Assembly (NCBI GenBank): GCA_013331225.1
Contig: DUGV01000246.1
Span: 1-10,911, forward strand
DNA: 10,911 nt
Origin: Methanolinea sp.
Lineage (GTDB): Archaea; Halobacteriota; Methanomicrobia; Methanomicrobiales; Methanospirillaceae
Direction of reading: 5' to 3'
The position numbers and the translations under genes were made by a program. Of this stretch, positions 1-6,188 are shown in pieces. Positions within the stretch are counted from its first letter, which is position 1. Each line of letters opens with the position of its first letter. Below the pieces are notes generated by a model, which worked only from the letters and a program-made list of their open reading frames with translations, had not been told where the DNA came from and did not search any database.

Positions 1-142
1 TGTGATAATACTCCCGTCCCCGGGACTGCCCCGGCATCATGACTGGCCCCGGGAGGATGTGGCTCGATTGAAAGCCGTCCCAAAAGTGTGCTGACGAAAA
101 ATTATGGGGACCGGGTTCATGATAACTTTAGTGTACAGGCGG

Positions 143-1033
143 TCAGCTGAATCGTCGCCTTAAGCCCACAGCCACAATGCAGAATGCGGTAACGACCAGG
201 GCACACCCGGAGGGTGCCTGCGTGGCGGCGGGTGTAGCCAGCGGGGTAACCTTGGGTTCAATTCCCGCAGCAGTCGGGTGCGTGACAATCCCCGGAGTTC
301 CGGCCTGCCCGATGGGCGGGACGACGTGAATGATAAAATTGGAGATCGGCTGCATTCCGGCCATGGCCCCTGCAGGTGAACAGGGGCCCGAGTCTGCCTC
401 ACCGGAAAGATACAGGATACTCACGCTTGAACCGTCGTTCCTCCCTGAATATCGTGCAGAATTTCCGGCAGTCAATGATCTCTCGAGCACTATGTTCCCC
501 TCGCTCTTCAGGACAACATGCGCGGATTGAGCCTTGCAGACCGATCCTGTGCATGCGCTGCAGTCAGGGGTTGTGGAATAGTCCATCTCGTAGTTGCCCG
601 CAAGATTTACAGGGATTGTGTGCGGGTCGCCGAATACCTCGGTCGCTGCCCACTGGTCCGTTCCGGGAACCGGCGCAACAAGGGCGAACCCCGCCCACTC
701 GCCGCCGCTTGCTCCGAGGATTGTGGCGACCACAGGATCATTATTGCGGAAGGTGTTGAAAATTCCCTCGTCGGATACAGTCCCCACCACCTGCATGGGG
801 GTGATGGAAGCGAAACTGCAGACAGCGACCGATCCCGAATAGTCGCAGGAGTACTGTGATTCCGCACGTATGGTGATGGTTCCAGAAAGCGGATCGAGTG
901 CTGTGATTCGCCCCATGTATGTCGTCTCCAGCACTGCGGCTGCGGCAGGCATCCCAAGGAGGCAGAGAGTGAGGAGCGCAATGAGAGTGCGACCCCTGCA
1001 GGACCAGGGTATGAGATCTTGCATGCATGTCAT
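143..1033 (-). CDS. Exported, C-terminally anchored protein of unknown function
   Basis: I do not recognise a family. The frame is open upstream to 1288, but I place the start at the ATG at 1033 (296 residues) because it opens a signal peptide: an arginine-containing n-region (residues 1-15), a hydrophobic core (about 16-29) and an AAAA cleavage region near 30-33. The mature part looks beta-rich and holds six cysteines (63, 72, 158, 161, 166, 218), enough for three disulfides. A Pro/Thr/Ala-rich linker (about 255-275) is followed by a hydrophobic segment (277-290) and an RRR tail, the usual layout of a surface protein held in the archaeal membrane, and loosely like PGF-CTERM tails. A second in-frame ATG at 1024 is possible. 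No clear Shine-Dalgarno is seen. It likely sits outside the cell, anchored in the membrane; the role is unknown. Confidence 0.72.
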   Translation of the reverse strand: MTCMQDLIPWSCRGRTLIALLTLCLLGMPAAAAVLETTYMGRITALDPLSGTITIRAESQYSCDYSGSVAVCSFASITPMQVVGTVSDEGIFNTFRNNDPVVATILGASGGEWAGFALVAPVPGTDQWAATEVFGDPHTIPVNLAGNYEMDYSTTPDCSACTGSVCKAQSAHVVLKSEGNIVLERSLTAGNSARYSGRNDGSSVSILYLSGEADSGPCSPAGAMAGMQPISNFIIHVVPPIGQAGTPGIVTHPTAAGIEPKVTPLATPAATQAPSGCALVVTAFCIVAVGLRRRFS

Positions 1034-1070
1034 GGTTGAGGTGAGATATGGTGCGGTTGAAATAAAAAAC

Positions 1071-1086
1071 CAGATGATATAGTGGA
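1071..1086 (-). promoter_or_regulatory. Probable TATA box of the exported cysteine protein gene
   Basis: On the minus strand this stretch reads CACTATATCATCTGG, with an archaeal TATA-like core. Transcription would begin about 26 bases downstream, near 1052-1055, leaving a leader of about 20 bases before the ATG at 1033. The leader contains a T-rich run. This supports the shorter start over the upstream codons of the same frame. Assigned by eye only. Confidence 0.4.
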
Positions 1087-1212
1087 ATGGAGAGCCTGGC
1101 AGGTGTCCTTCTTGAAGGTATTCGAGAGCTGAACAAGAGCCTGTGGCCGAGGCACAGGGTTTCTTTGCGGCATGGAATGCGGCCGGCGCATGAGAAGGAT
1201 GGGCCTGTCCCC

Positions 1213-1629
1213 TTACGTCGCAACTCCTGCTTTTTTGATCAGGTAATATGCTGCGGCGAGGCAGAGAACGATGAACCCAAGGCCCCACAGGGTCATGTCC
1301 GACAGGGGCATATCCGAGTACGGGTCCAGGAGGATGATCTTCCTTGCAACCGCGATGACTGCCAGGAGGACGATGATCTCCACGTGGATCTCCTGTTTCT
1401 TGATGTATGCCTTGATGGTGTCCAGGAGTTCCACCCCGATCAACACCAGGAGGAAGAAGCCGAATATCGTCAGTATTTCGTGGTTGTCCAGCCGGTATGT
1501 CTGGTCAATGACGAGGCCGCCGGCAATGAGGAGGGCAAGCTCAATGACCGAAACAAAGATAATGAACGCAAGGAGGATGATAAGAACGTAATAGACGTAT
1601 TTCTCGAATGTATTCAGTCTTTCCAGCAT
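1213..1629 (-). CDS. PsiE-family four-helix membrane protein
   Basis: The 138-residue protein has four hydrophobic helices (about 12-38, 52-70, 83-101 and 113-131) with short charged connections. The conserved-looking stretch between helices 2 and 3, ELLDTIKAYIKKQEIHVE, followed by AVARKIILLD, matches the phosphate-starvation-inducible PsiE family as I know it; length and helix count also fit. The family is membrane-located, and its biochemical role is not established even in bacteria, where it was named for phosphate-starvation induction. The ATG at 1629 is preceded by a weak ribosome site (AGAGGG, five bases away). No phosphate transport or regulatory genes are visible nearby, so phosphate control cannot be inferred here. 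It lies 179 bases upstream of the exported cysteine protein on the same strand; that gene appears to have its own promoter. Confidence 0.78.
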   Translation of the reverse strand: MLERLNTFEKYVYYVLIILLAFIIFVSVIELALLIAGGLVIDQTYRLDNHEILTIFGFFLLVLIGVELLDTIKAYIKKQEIHVEIIVLLAVIAVARKIILLDPYSDMPLSDMTLWGLGFIVLCLAAAYYLIKKAGVAT

Positions 1630-1782
1630 CGATTCCCTCTTTTTACCCTGGGCCGGTCACTGTTCTTCTGCATTGCAGGGACTGCGGTCCTTTTGCACCC
1701 GCGGCACCCATATTCATACGGGCCGGTTGTCCATATGCCGTGGAGCCTGGCAGGATGTTCACTCGTACATGAACCTTCCCGT

Positions 1783-1791
1783 CCTATAAAC
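1783..1791. promoter_or_regulatory. Candidate TATA box in the psiE-like / PEGA divergent gap
   Basis: The 260-base gap between the two divergent genes holds one good TATA-like word, TATAAA at 1785-1790 on the plus strand, which reads TTTATA on the minus strand. It could serve either gene but would leave leaders of roughly 80 bases (PEGA gene) or 130 bases (PsiE-like gene). A second weaker AT-rich word, TTTTAATC, lies at 1818-1825. I see nothing else in the gap. Confidence 0.25.
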
Positions 1792-1889
1792 TCTCTGCCA
1801 CACCTGGTTGGACGGTCTTTTAATCAGGACTTTGGACTGCTCTTCCCCTGGGGCGCCGCCCATGAATTTTTGTAGAAGAAGAGAGAGAG

Positions 1890-3200
1890 GTGTGCATATA
1901 TGCGAATGAACACACATGTGCCATATTTCTCTTTTTTTTATCTGCCATGGCAGGCATTCTTCCTGTCAATGGATCCCAACCGGTCGCAGGCGATGCTGGC
2001 TATTTCCTGATAGAATCAGATCCCTCTGGTGCGCAGGTCATCTTTGACAACCGCTTCATTGGAGTTACTCCAGTCACCTACCCCATAATGGGAACGTCCA
2101 GCCCCCCGCATACCATCACGATTGCCGCAAGCGGGTACTACCCCCACACCACCCAGTACATGGTCAATCCACAACCTGGAGAGACCATCAGGGCATACGC
2201 CGACCTGGAACCCAGCCAGTCATTCGGCACCCTGGTGATCACGTCCACACCGGGTGGTGCACTGGTCACTGTCGATGGCGGGAAGGGGCAGCAGGCACCC
2301 TGGACGTACCAGGACATACGCGCCGGCAGCCACCTGGTACAGGCCTTTCTCTCAGGATACGAACCATATGTCACGATCACCGATGTTCCCGCAGGGGGCA
2401 GCATCACGATTGACGCTGTATTAAAACCCCTCTCGGACGTGGGGACCATCCAGGTCAAAAGCACTCCGGGGGGAGCCGATGTATATGTCGACGGCATCTT
2501 CCGGGGGTCAACTGCAACCACAGTCGGAAATCTGGCGGCGGGATCGCATTTTGTCCTTCTGAAAATGGTCGGGTACCAGGACTGGTCAGGAATCGTGACC
2601 GTGCGCCCCAACCAGGTGACCATCCTGGATATATCCCTGCAGGTCCAGACGGGGATGAAGACAGGGTTCATCCACATCGAATCGACTCCGTCAGGGGCAT
2701 CCGTGTTCGTCGATGGAGTGTACCAGGGAGTCACCCAGGCTGGAAATCCCCTCGATCTCACGGGAATCGCACCCGGAGAGCATGTCCTGACGCTCAAACT
2801 TGAGAACTACCAGGACTACACCACCAGGGTACTGGTGCAGGCAGGGAAGACGGCGAGTGTCCGGGCAACCCTCACGCCGGTACAGGCACCTGCCGGGTCC
2901 GGTGTGGTGCAGATCACTTCGGAACCTTCCGGGGCAAATATCTTCATCGATAACCGGTGCGTTGGCATCACTCCGTTGACCATCCCCTCGATTCCGGCCG
3001 GAATCCACGAAATCGTCATACGGCTGGACGGATACCAGGACTACAAGAATACCTTCAACATAAGCCCCGGGCAGACCGCCCAGATCCAGGTCGCGCTGAC
3101 TTCACAGATACCGGGGATCCCGCTCCCTGTCTCTTCATGCATCCTTGCGCTTTGTGCCGCAGGAATCATCTTTACGTTCCGGAGATGGCAGGAAAAATAG
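1890..3200 (+). CDS. Exported protein of five PEGA domains with C-terminal anchor
   Basis: The 436-residue protein contains five consecutive PEGA domains (about 36-108, 112-183, 184-256, 258-331, 338-405). Each begins with a strand and the S-x-P-x-G-A-x-V-x-V-D signature (for example STPGGADVYVDG, STPSGASVFVDG) and carries a later G-Y-x-x-Y/W turn. PEGA domains are small beta-sandwiches common in archaeal and bacterial surface proteins, and the name follows the motif. Residues 11-28 form a hydrophobic export signal. A hydrophobic segment (413-430) with an RRWQEK tail would anchor the protein in the membrane. The start is doubtful: the only in-frame start is GTG at 1890, which lies inside an apparent ribosome binding site (GAGGTG, 1887-1892) that points to an ATG at 1900 in another frame. 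One extra T in the T8 run at 1932-1939 would join that ATG to this frame and give a more normal signal peptide beginning MRMNTHVPYF. It probably has a surface or cell-envelope role; the ligand is unknown. Confidence 0.85.
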   Translation: MCIYANEHTCAIFLFFLSAMAGILPVNGSQPVAGDAGYFLIESDPSGAQVIFDNRFIGVTPVTYPIMGTSSPPHTITIAASGYYPHTTQYMVNPQPGETIRAYADLEPSQSFGTLVITSTPGGALVTVDGGKGQQAPWTYQDIRAGSHLVQAFLSGYEPYVTITDVPAGGSITIDAVLKPLSDVGTIQVKSTPGGADVYVDGIFRGSTATTVGNLAAGSHFVLLKMVGYQDWSGIVTVRPNQVTILDISLQVQTGMKTGFIHIESTPSGASVFVDGVYQGVTQAGNPLDLTGIAPGEHVLTLKLENYQDYTTRVLVQAGKTASVRATLTPVQAPAGSGVVQITSEPSGANIFIDNRCVGITPLTIPSIPAGIHEIVIRLDGYQDYKNTFNISPGQTAQIQVALTSQIPGIPLPVSSCILALCAAGIIFTFRRWQEK

Positions 3201-3399
3201 ATTCCCCCTTTTTACTATCAAAATGGCTCCGCATTTTTCATTTTGTATGCGTGCGTCCTAAAAAAGAATCATGTAATCTTTATGGGGATGAGTTCCTGGC
3301 AGGGATGGGTGTAAATGACGCCTTTTTTAGTTGTCCTCTGGCAACACGCTTTTTTTCATTGAGGAGGGCGCTCCTTTTTTAACTTACCTTCCGGAGAGT
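3201..3399 (+). terminator. Serial T-tract termination region between convergent genes
   Basis: Directly after the PEGA stop codon the plus strand carries T runs at 3209-3213, 3234-3238, 3323-3328, 3350-3356 and 3375-3380. The last is preceded by a short hairpin, AGGAG (3362-3366) pairing with CTCCT (3371-3375) around a GGCG loop. Archaeal transcription stops on U-rich tracts, so this is a plausible multi-step terminator for the PEGA gene. The A6 run at 3260-3265 is a T tract on the minus strand and could end the moaE transcript. No gene is seen in the interval; a 10-codon ATG ORF near 3282 looks insignificant. Confidence 0.5.
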
Positions 3400-3801
3400 T
3401 CAATCGTGTTCACCGGGCACCCATCGCGAACCATCAGCGGTGTATTCTTTCTTCCAGATCGGGACTGATTCCTTGATGCGGTCGATGATGAATTCGCATC
3501 CCTGGAATGCCGCTTTCCGGTGAGGAGCCCCCACTACGATCATAACGATGTTGTCACCGACGGCAAGCATCCCTACCCTGTGTACGATATCCACACGCAA
3601 AACGCCAAACCGGGCAATAGCCTCATCCTTTATCCGGGCCAGGTCCTCTTCTGCCACTTCGTCGTAGGCTTCAAGATCCATCCCCTCAATCCCGTCATCT
3701 CTCACCACGCCGAGGAAACTGACGAGGGCCCCGAGTTCTTTGCTTCGAGCCTCGTCAAGGAGTTGTGCCGGGTCGAAATCTTCCCTTGTTATCCGAATCA
3801 T
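3400..3801 (-). CDS. moaE: Molybdopterin synthase catalytic subunit MoaE
   Basis: MoaE takes sulfur from the thiocarboxylated C-terminus of MoaD and adds two sulfurs to precursor Z (cyclic pyranopterin monophosphate), forming the dithiolene of molybdopterin in the cytoplasm. The 133-residue protein has the family's key blocks: GVVRDD (conserved arginine, residues 31-36), the HRKAAF motif (about 93-98), and the C-terminal DRIKESVPIWKKE followed by SRWV, holding the two lysines and the arginine of the active site. I chose ATG 3801 because MoaE proteins begin near MIRITREDFD and GGGTG lies seven bases upstream. The frame stays open to 3867, but that would overlap moaD by about 50 bases. It is the last gene of the operon, 16 bases after the moaD stop. 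In a methanogen the product would supply tungsten- or molybdenum-dependent formylmethanofuran dehydrogenase and formate dehydrogenase. Confidence 0.93.
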   Translation of the reverse strand: MIRITREDFDPAQLLDEARSKELGALVSFLGVVRDDGIEGMDLEAYDEVAEEDLARIKDEAIARFGVLRVDIVHRVGMLAVGDNIVMIVVGAPHRKAAFQGCEFIIDRIKESVPIWKKEYTADGSRWVPGEHD

Positions 3802-3817
3802 TTCATGCACCCTGCCG

Positions 3818-4099
3818 TCACCCACCGGCGACTGGAGGATATATTGCCACTTCGTCGCCATCCGCAACAGGGTGTTCCTCCCTGCCTTTCCCGGTGATCC
3901 GCTCCCTGTTCACGAGGATGATGACCGAGTTCTTCACCCTGCCTTCACCATCCAAAAGTTCCAAAAGACCGTCTGCATTCACCTGTCCCAAGGCCATCAC
4001 CACATCCCTTATCATGGCTGGCGAAGATACCGCCACCTCGAGGCGGTCACCGAACAGCTCCCTGAACCGTGCAAAAGCCCTGACCCTGACACTCATCAT
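3818..4099 (-). CDS. moaD: MoaD-family ubiquitin-like sulfur carrier
   Basis: A 93-residue beta-grasp protein ending in YPPVAGG. The free C-terminal Gly-Gly is the site that MoeB adenylates and that then carries sulfur as a thiocarboxylate. Family features are the N-terminal strand VRVRAFARFRELFG, a central VIILVNRERI strand, and the late DGDEVAIYPPVAGG block. Length is normal for MoaD. Two ATGs lie in tandem at 4099 and 4096; the first is preceded by GGTGA with a five-base spacer and overlaps the stop codon of the upstream MoeB-like gene in an ATGA arrangement, which implies translational coupling. moaE follows 16 bases downstream. MoaD and ThiS are close relatives, but adjacency to moaE makes the molybdopterin role the better call. 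Confidence 0.9.
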   Translation of the reverse strand: MMSVRVRAFARFRELFGDRLEVAVSSPAMIRDVVMALGQVNADGLLELLDGEGRVKNSVIILVNRERITGKGREEHPVADGDEVAIYPPVAGG

Positions 4100-4829
4100 C
4101 TGTAATCACCCGTTCCACACACCATACAATCGGGGTCCCTTGAGAGGGGTATTTGATCGAGCCTGCACCATAAGCCATCCCAGACCAGCAGGACATTCCC
4201 TGCGATCTCTCCTTTACGGAGCAGGATCTTGATTGCTTCCAGAGCCTGCAGCAGACCGACGATGCCAGCGGTGACCCCGATGATCGCAGTATCCTCCCCT
4301 TCCGGGGGGTGGGGCATCGCGCACTGAAGGCATGCAGTCTTTCCGGGGATGACAGTCGTCAACTGTCCATGGAACCCGCTCACTGCCGCATGAACAAGTG
4401 GGATCTTTCGTTCGAATGCGGCGCTGTTCAGGATATAGCGTCCCTCGTAGTTGTCAAGTGCGTCCAGGAGCAGGTCCATGCCGCGTGCCATTTGGGATGC
4501 ATTCCCAGAATCCACTGCAGCGGGCAGGGCCTCGACCTCTATGTCAGGTTAAGCGCACGAAGTTTTTCCGCGGCAGATTCCACCTTGAACCTGCCGATGT
4601 CCGCCTCTGAGTGCAGGATCTGCCTGTTCAGGTTATTTCTCTCCACCCGGTCTGGATCGACAAGTCGTATACGGCCGCCACCGGCGGCAGCCAGGTAGAG
4701 CAGGACAGGTGAGCCGAGACCGCCTGCTCCCGCGACACATACTGATGCACCGCGGAGGCGCTCCTGCCCATCCTCCCCTATCAGGGGCAACTGGCGCGTG
4801 TATCGTTCGCGCTCCCTCTCCGAAAGCAT
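4096..4829 (-). pseudogene. moeB: MoeB/ThiF/HesA-family E1-like activating enzyme, split by a one-base frameshift
   Basis: This enzyme class adenylates the C-terminal glycine of MoaD using ATP. The first part (4829 to 4539) starts MLSERERERYTRQ and holds the nucleotide-binding loop GAGGLGSP, the VDPDRVERNNLNRQ block and KVESAAEKLRALN. It then reads into a stop (TAG, 4541-4539). Resuming one base out of frame gives DIEVEALPAAV, then DALDNYEGRYILN, HAAVSGFHGQLTTVIPG, and both zinc-binding pairs, CLQC and CMVC near the end. Aligned by eye to MoeB, the join should read LNPDIEVEAL, so a single C is missing from the CC at 4547-4548 (plus-strand GG). All motifs on both sides are intact, so this is either a very recent mutation or a sequencing error. 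The start at 4829 has GGTGAG seven bases upstream; ATG 4859 is an alternative. It overlaps moaD by four bases (ATGA). It lacks a rhodanese domain, so another sulfur donor is needed. Confidence 0.88.
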
Positions 4830-4883
4830 CAGTCCGCTCACCCACAACATGTCCGCCATTTCAGTACAGGCGGGCACTGTAGA

Positions 4884-4895
4884 GACTATATAGTC
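4884..4895. promoter_or_regulatory. Palindromic TATA element, bidirectional promoter of moeB and larE-like genes
   Basis: GACTATATAGTC is a perfect 12-base palindrome with TATATA at its centre (4887-4892). Its midpoint lies about 61 bases from each chosen start codon (4829 minus, 4951 plus). With archaeal TATA-to-start spacing of about 26 bases, transcription would begin near 4863 leftward and near 4916 rightward, leaving two leaders of about 35 bases, each with a ribosome site next to its start. The plus-strand ATG at 4909 would then lie upstream of the transcript, which favours the GTG at 4951. One element may drive both genes. Confidence 0.6.
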
Positions 4896-4950
4896 ATCCT
4901 GAAACATAATGGTGCGTAACCGCATCATCAATGCTCGCGGGGAGAGGGGA

Positions 4951-5769
4951 GTGGCAGAGAGAGACAGGGAGGATCGAAGAAGGAACAACGCATTCAAGGC
5001 ACTCAAAAGAAACCTCAAGGGTGCCGGAAGCGCGGTCATCTCATATTCAGGCGGCCTGGACAGCTCGTTCCTGGCAGCCATTGCCGGGGAGACGATTCCG
5101 GGAGCGGTACGATGCGTGATCCTCGATTCTCCCCTCGTCCCGAGGCGCACGATCCAGGAAGCAAAAGCCCGGGCCGCACTTCTCCGGATCCCGTGTGATG
5201 TTGTACCATTCCCGATCCTCGATGACCCGGAGTTTTCCCGGAACCCAAGAAACCGCTGCTACATCTGTAAAAAAAAGGGATCTGCTCTCCTCCTGGAAAA
5301 GGTACGCGAATACGGAACAGGGCAGGCAATGGACGGCCTGAATGCATCTGACCTGGAGGAGTTCCGCCCTGGCACGAGGGCTGCAGATGAAGCCGGGATC
5401 CTTCATCCCCTTGCGGACTGCGGCCTGGGAAAACAGGACATCAGGTCTCTTGCAAAAGAAAAGGGGTTTTTATTCTGGGACCAGCCTTCAACCCCCTGCC
5501 TCGCAACCCGGATTGCGTACGGGCAGGAACTGGCCGTTCGGGACCTTCAGCGAATCGAGGCGGCAGAGCAGTCCCTTGGAGACCGCGGCTTTTACCGCGT
5601 GAGAGTGCGCATGCATGGAAGTCTTGCCCGCATCGAGGTCCCAGAGGAAGAGATTGTCAGCCTGGCCCGGAGAGCCGCCGACATAGCGCGGATGATGAGG
5701 GATCTTGGTTTTTGCTACTGTACTCTGGACCTGGAAGGCCTGCGGAGCGGTAGCATGGACGAGGAATGA
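4951..5769 (+). CDS. larE: LarE-like PP-loop ATP-dependent sulfur transferase
   Basis: A 272-residue protein of the LarE/PP-loop ATPase family. LarE activates its substrate with ATP and inserts sulfur, as in building the nickel-pincer cofactor of lactate racemase. The PP-loop SGGLDSS is at 33-39; FRPGTRAADEAGILHPL (138-154) and the C-terminal YRVRVRMHGSLARIEVP and TLDLEGLRSG blocks follow LarE order and spacing. Three cysteines stand out: C103 and C106 (RCYICKK) and C183 (TPCLATRIAYG). The last matches the sacrificial Cys176 of Lactobacillus plantarum LarE; homologues with all three cysteines are known to hold a [4Fe-4S] cluster instead of sacrificing a cysteine. I chose GTG 4951, with GGGGAG six bases upstream, over ATG 4909, which lies too near the TATA box. 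larA, larB and larC are not visible here, so the substrate is open; its divergence from the molybdopterin operon suggests a sulfur-supply link. Confidence 0.85.
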   Translation: MAERDREDRRRNNAFKALKRNLKGAGSAVISYSGGLDSSFLAAIAGETIPGAVRCVILDSPLVPRRTIQEAKARAALLRIPCDVVPFPILDDPEFSRNPRNRCYICKKKGSALLLEKVREYGTGQAMDGLNASDLEEFRPGTRAADEAGILHPLADCGLGKQDIRSLAKEKGFLFWDQPSTPCLATRIAYGQELAVRDLQRIEAAEQSLGDRGFYRVRVRMHGSLARIEVPEEEIVSLARRAADIARMMRDLGFCYCTLDLEGLRSGSMDEE

Positions 5770-5931
5770 CGCCATGTGTTCGCTTGCGAAAGGTGCATGG
5801 GGCTGGGTGGAGGTTATTCTCTTCTTTTTTCGTGAATGTGGAGATCCGTCCCCCTTTCTTCCTCCCTGCTCTCCATTTCTTTTGCTTTCCGAAAAATAAG
5901 GCTTAAATGTCCCTGACATGACCTTCCTTGC
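5770..5931 (+). terminator. Pyrimidine-rich intergenic stretch after the larE-like gene
   Basis: T-rich runs at about 5819-5830 (TCTCTTCTTTTTT) and 5856-5887 (alternating C and T, including TTTCTTTTGCTTT) are plausible U-rich termination signals for the larE-like transcript. No hairpin of note is seen. The distal part contains a TATA-like TTAAAT at 5903-5908 that serves the next small ORF. Confidence 0.35.
5901..5910 (+). promoter_or_regulatory. TATA box for the small leaderless ORF
   Basis: GCTTAAATGT, preceded by a purine/A-rich stretch (GAAAAATAAG, 5891-5900) that fits a BRE element. Its core is centred about 26 bases upstream of the ATG at 5932, the distance expected if the transcript begins at the start codon, so the mRNA would be leaderless. 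Confidence 0.4.
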
Positions 5932-6123
5932 ATGGGTGCGAACGATGAAAACGACCGGCCGAACTGCCATGCATTCCGTTACCCGGACTGTAATGCTCTC
6001 CTGCGTGGGAAGACGCCGAATCCCTTACGCCCCCGGAAAGAAGGTGCGGGAGAGGTTGGAAACCATGCAAGGGAAAAGCGCCATTTCGTCAAAGAGGCTT
6101 CCTGGTATTGTTCATGTCTATGA
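5932..6123 (+). CDS. Small cysteine-containing protein, unknown function
   Basis: A 63-residue reading frame, hydrophilic, with cysteines at 12, 20, 60 and 62 and histidines at 13, 46 and 51. The pattern is CHAFRYPDC near the N-terminus and WYCSCL at the very end, which could bind zinc or another metal. The middle is rich in Pro, Arg and Lys (GKTPNPLRPRKEG). I do not recognise a named family. Support for it being real: a TATA-like box sits exactly at leaderless distance before the ATG, the Cys pattern is symmetric about the protein, and no other convincing gene occupies this space. Against it: no ribosome site, and third-base composition is less GC-biased than in neighbours. An overlapping 84-codon frame (5918-6172) looks less protein-like. 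It lies just upstream of the NifD-like gene on the same strand. Confidence 0.5.
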   Translation: MGANDENDRPNCHAFRYPDCNALLRGKTPNPLRPRKEGAGEVGNHAREKRHFVKEASWYCSCL

Positions 6124-6150
6124 AACCATCCCTTCACACCCTCAACCGAT

Positions 6151-6160
6151 AAGCTATAAC
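6151..6160 (+). promoter_or_regulatory. TATA box of the NifD-like gene
   Basis: AAGCTATAAC has an archaeal TATA-like core (CTATAAC, 6154-6160). The expected transcription start is near 6182-6184, only about six bases before the GTG at 6189, so this gene too would have an almost leaderless mRNA. This agrees with the lack of a ribosome site there. Confidence 0.4.
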
Positions 6161-6188
6161 ATCGATCCCTGACCCATAGACTTCTGTT

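Noticed and set aside
1..142. Possible tail of an upstream gene (frame 2 ends at 92) or an insertion-sequence end
   Set aside because: The open stretch is only about 30 codons without a recognisable motif, and I see no clear terminal inverted repeat or target duplication. The A5 run at 97-101 may be a minus-strand terminator, nothing more.
1034..1288. N-terminal extension of the exported cysteine protein by 85 codons
   Set aside because: The extension is Arg/Pro/His-rich, overlaps the end of the PsiE-like gene, contains the likely promoter, and would bury the signal peptide.
1087..1875. Long open frame on the plus strand (262 codons) opposite the PsiE-like gene
   Set aside because: Its very acidic and charged composition is the mirror of a hydrophobic membrane gene on the other strand; it has no domain signature, and the PsiE-like frame is clearly the real one.
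3282..3314. Ten-codon ATG ORF or small RNA in the T-tract gap
   Set aside because: No convincing TATA box at the right distance and no C/D box pair or stable fold visible.
3802..3867. Upstream start for moaE
   Set aside because: It would overlap moaD out of frame, and MoaE proteins normally begin at the equivalent of the ATG at 3801, which has its own ribosome site.
5488..5970. Minus-strand 160-codon frame opposite the end of the larE-like gene
   Set aside because: Antisense to a well-supported gene, low-complexity basic content and no motif.
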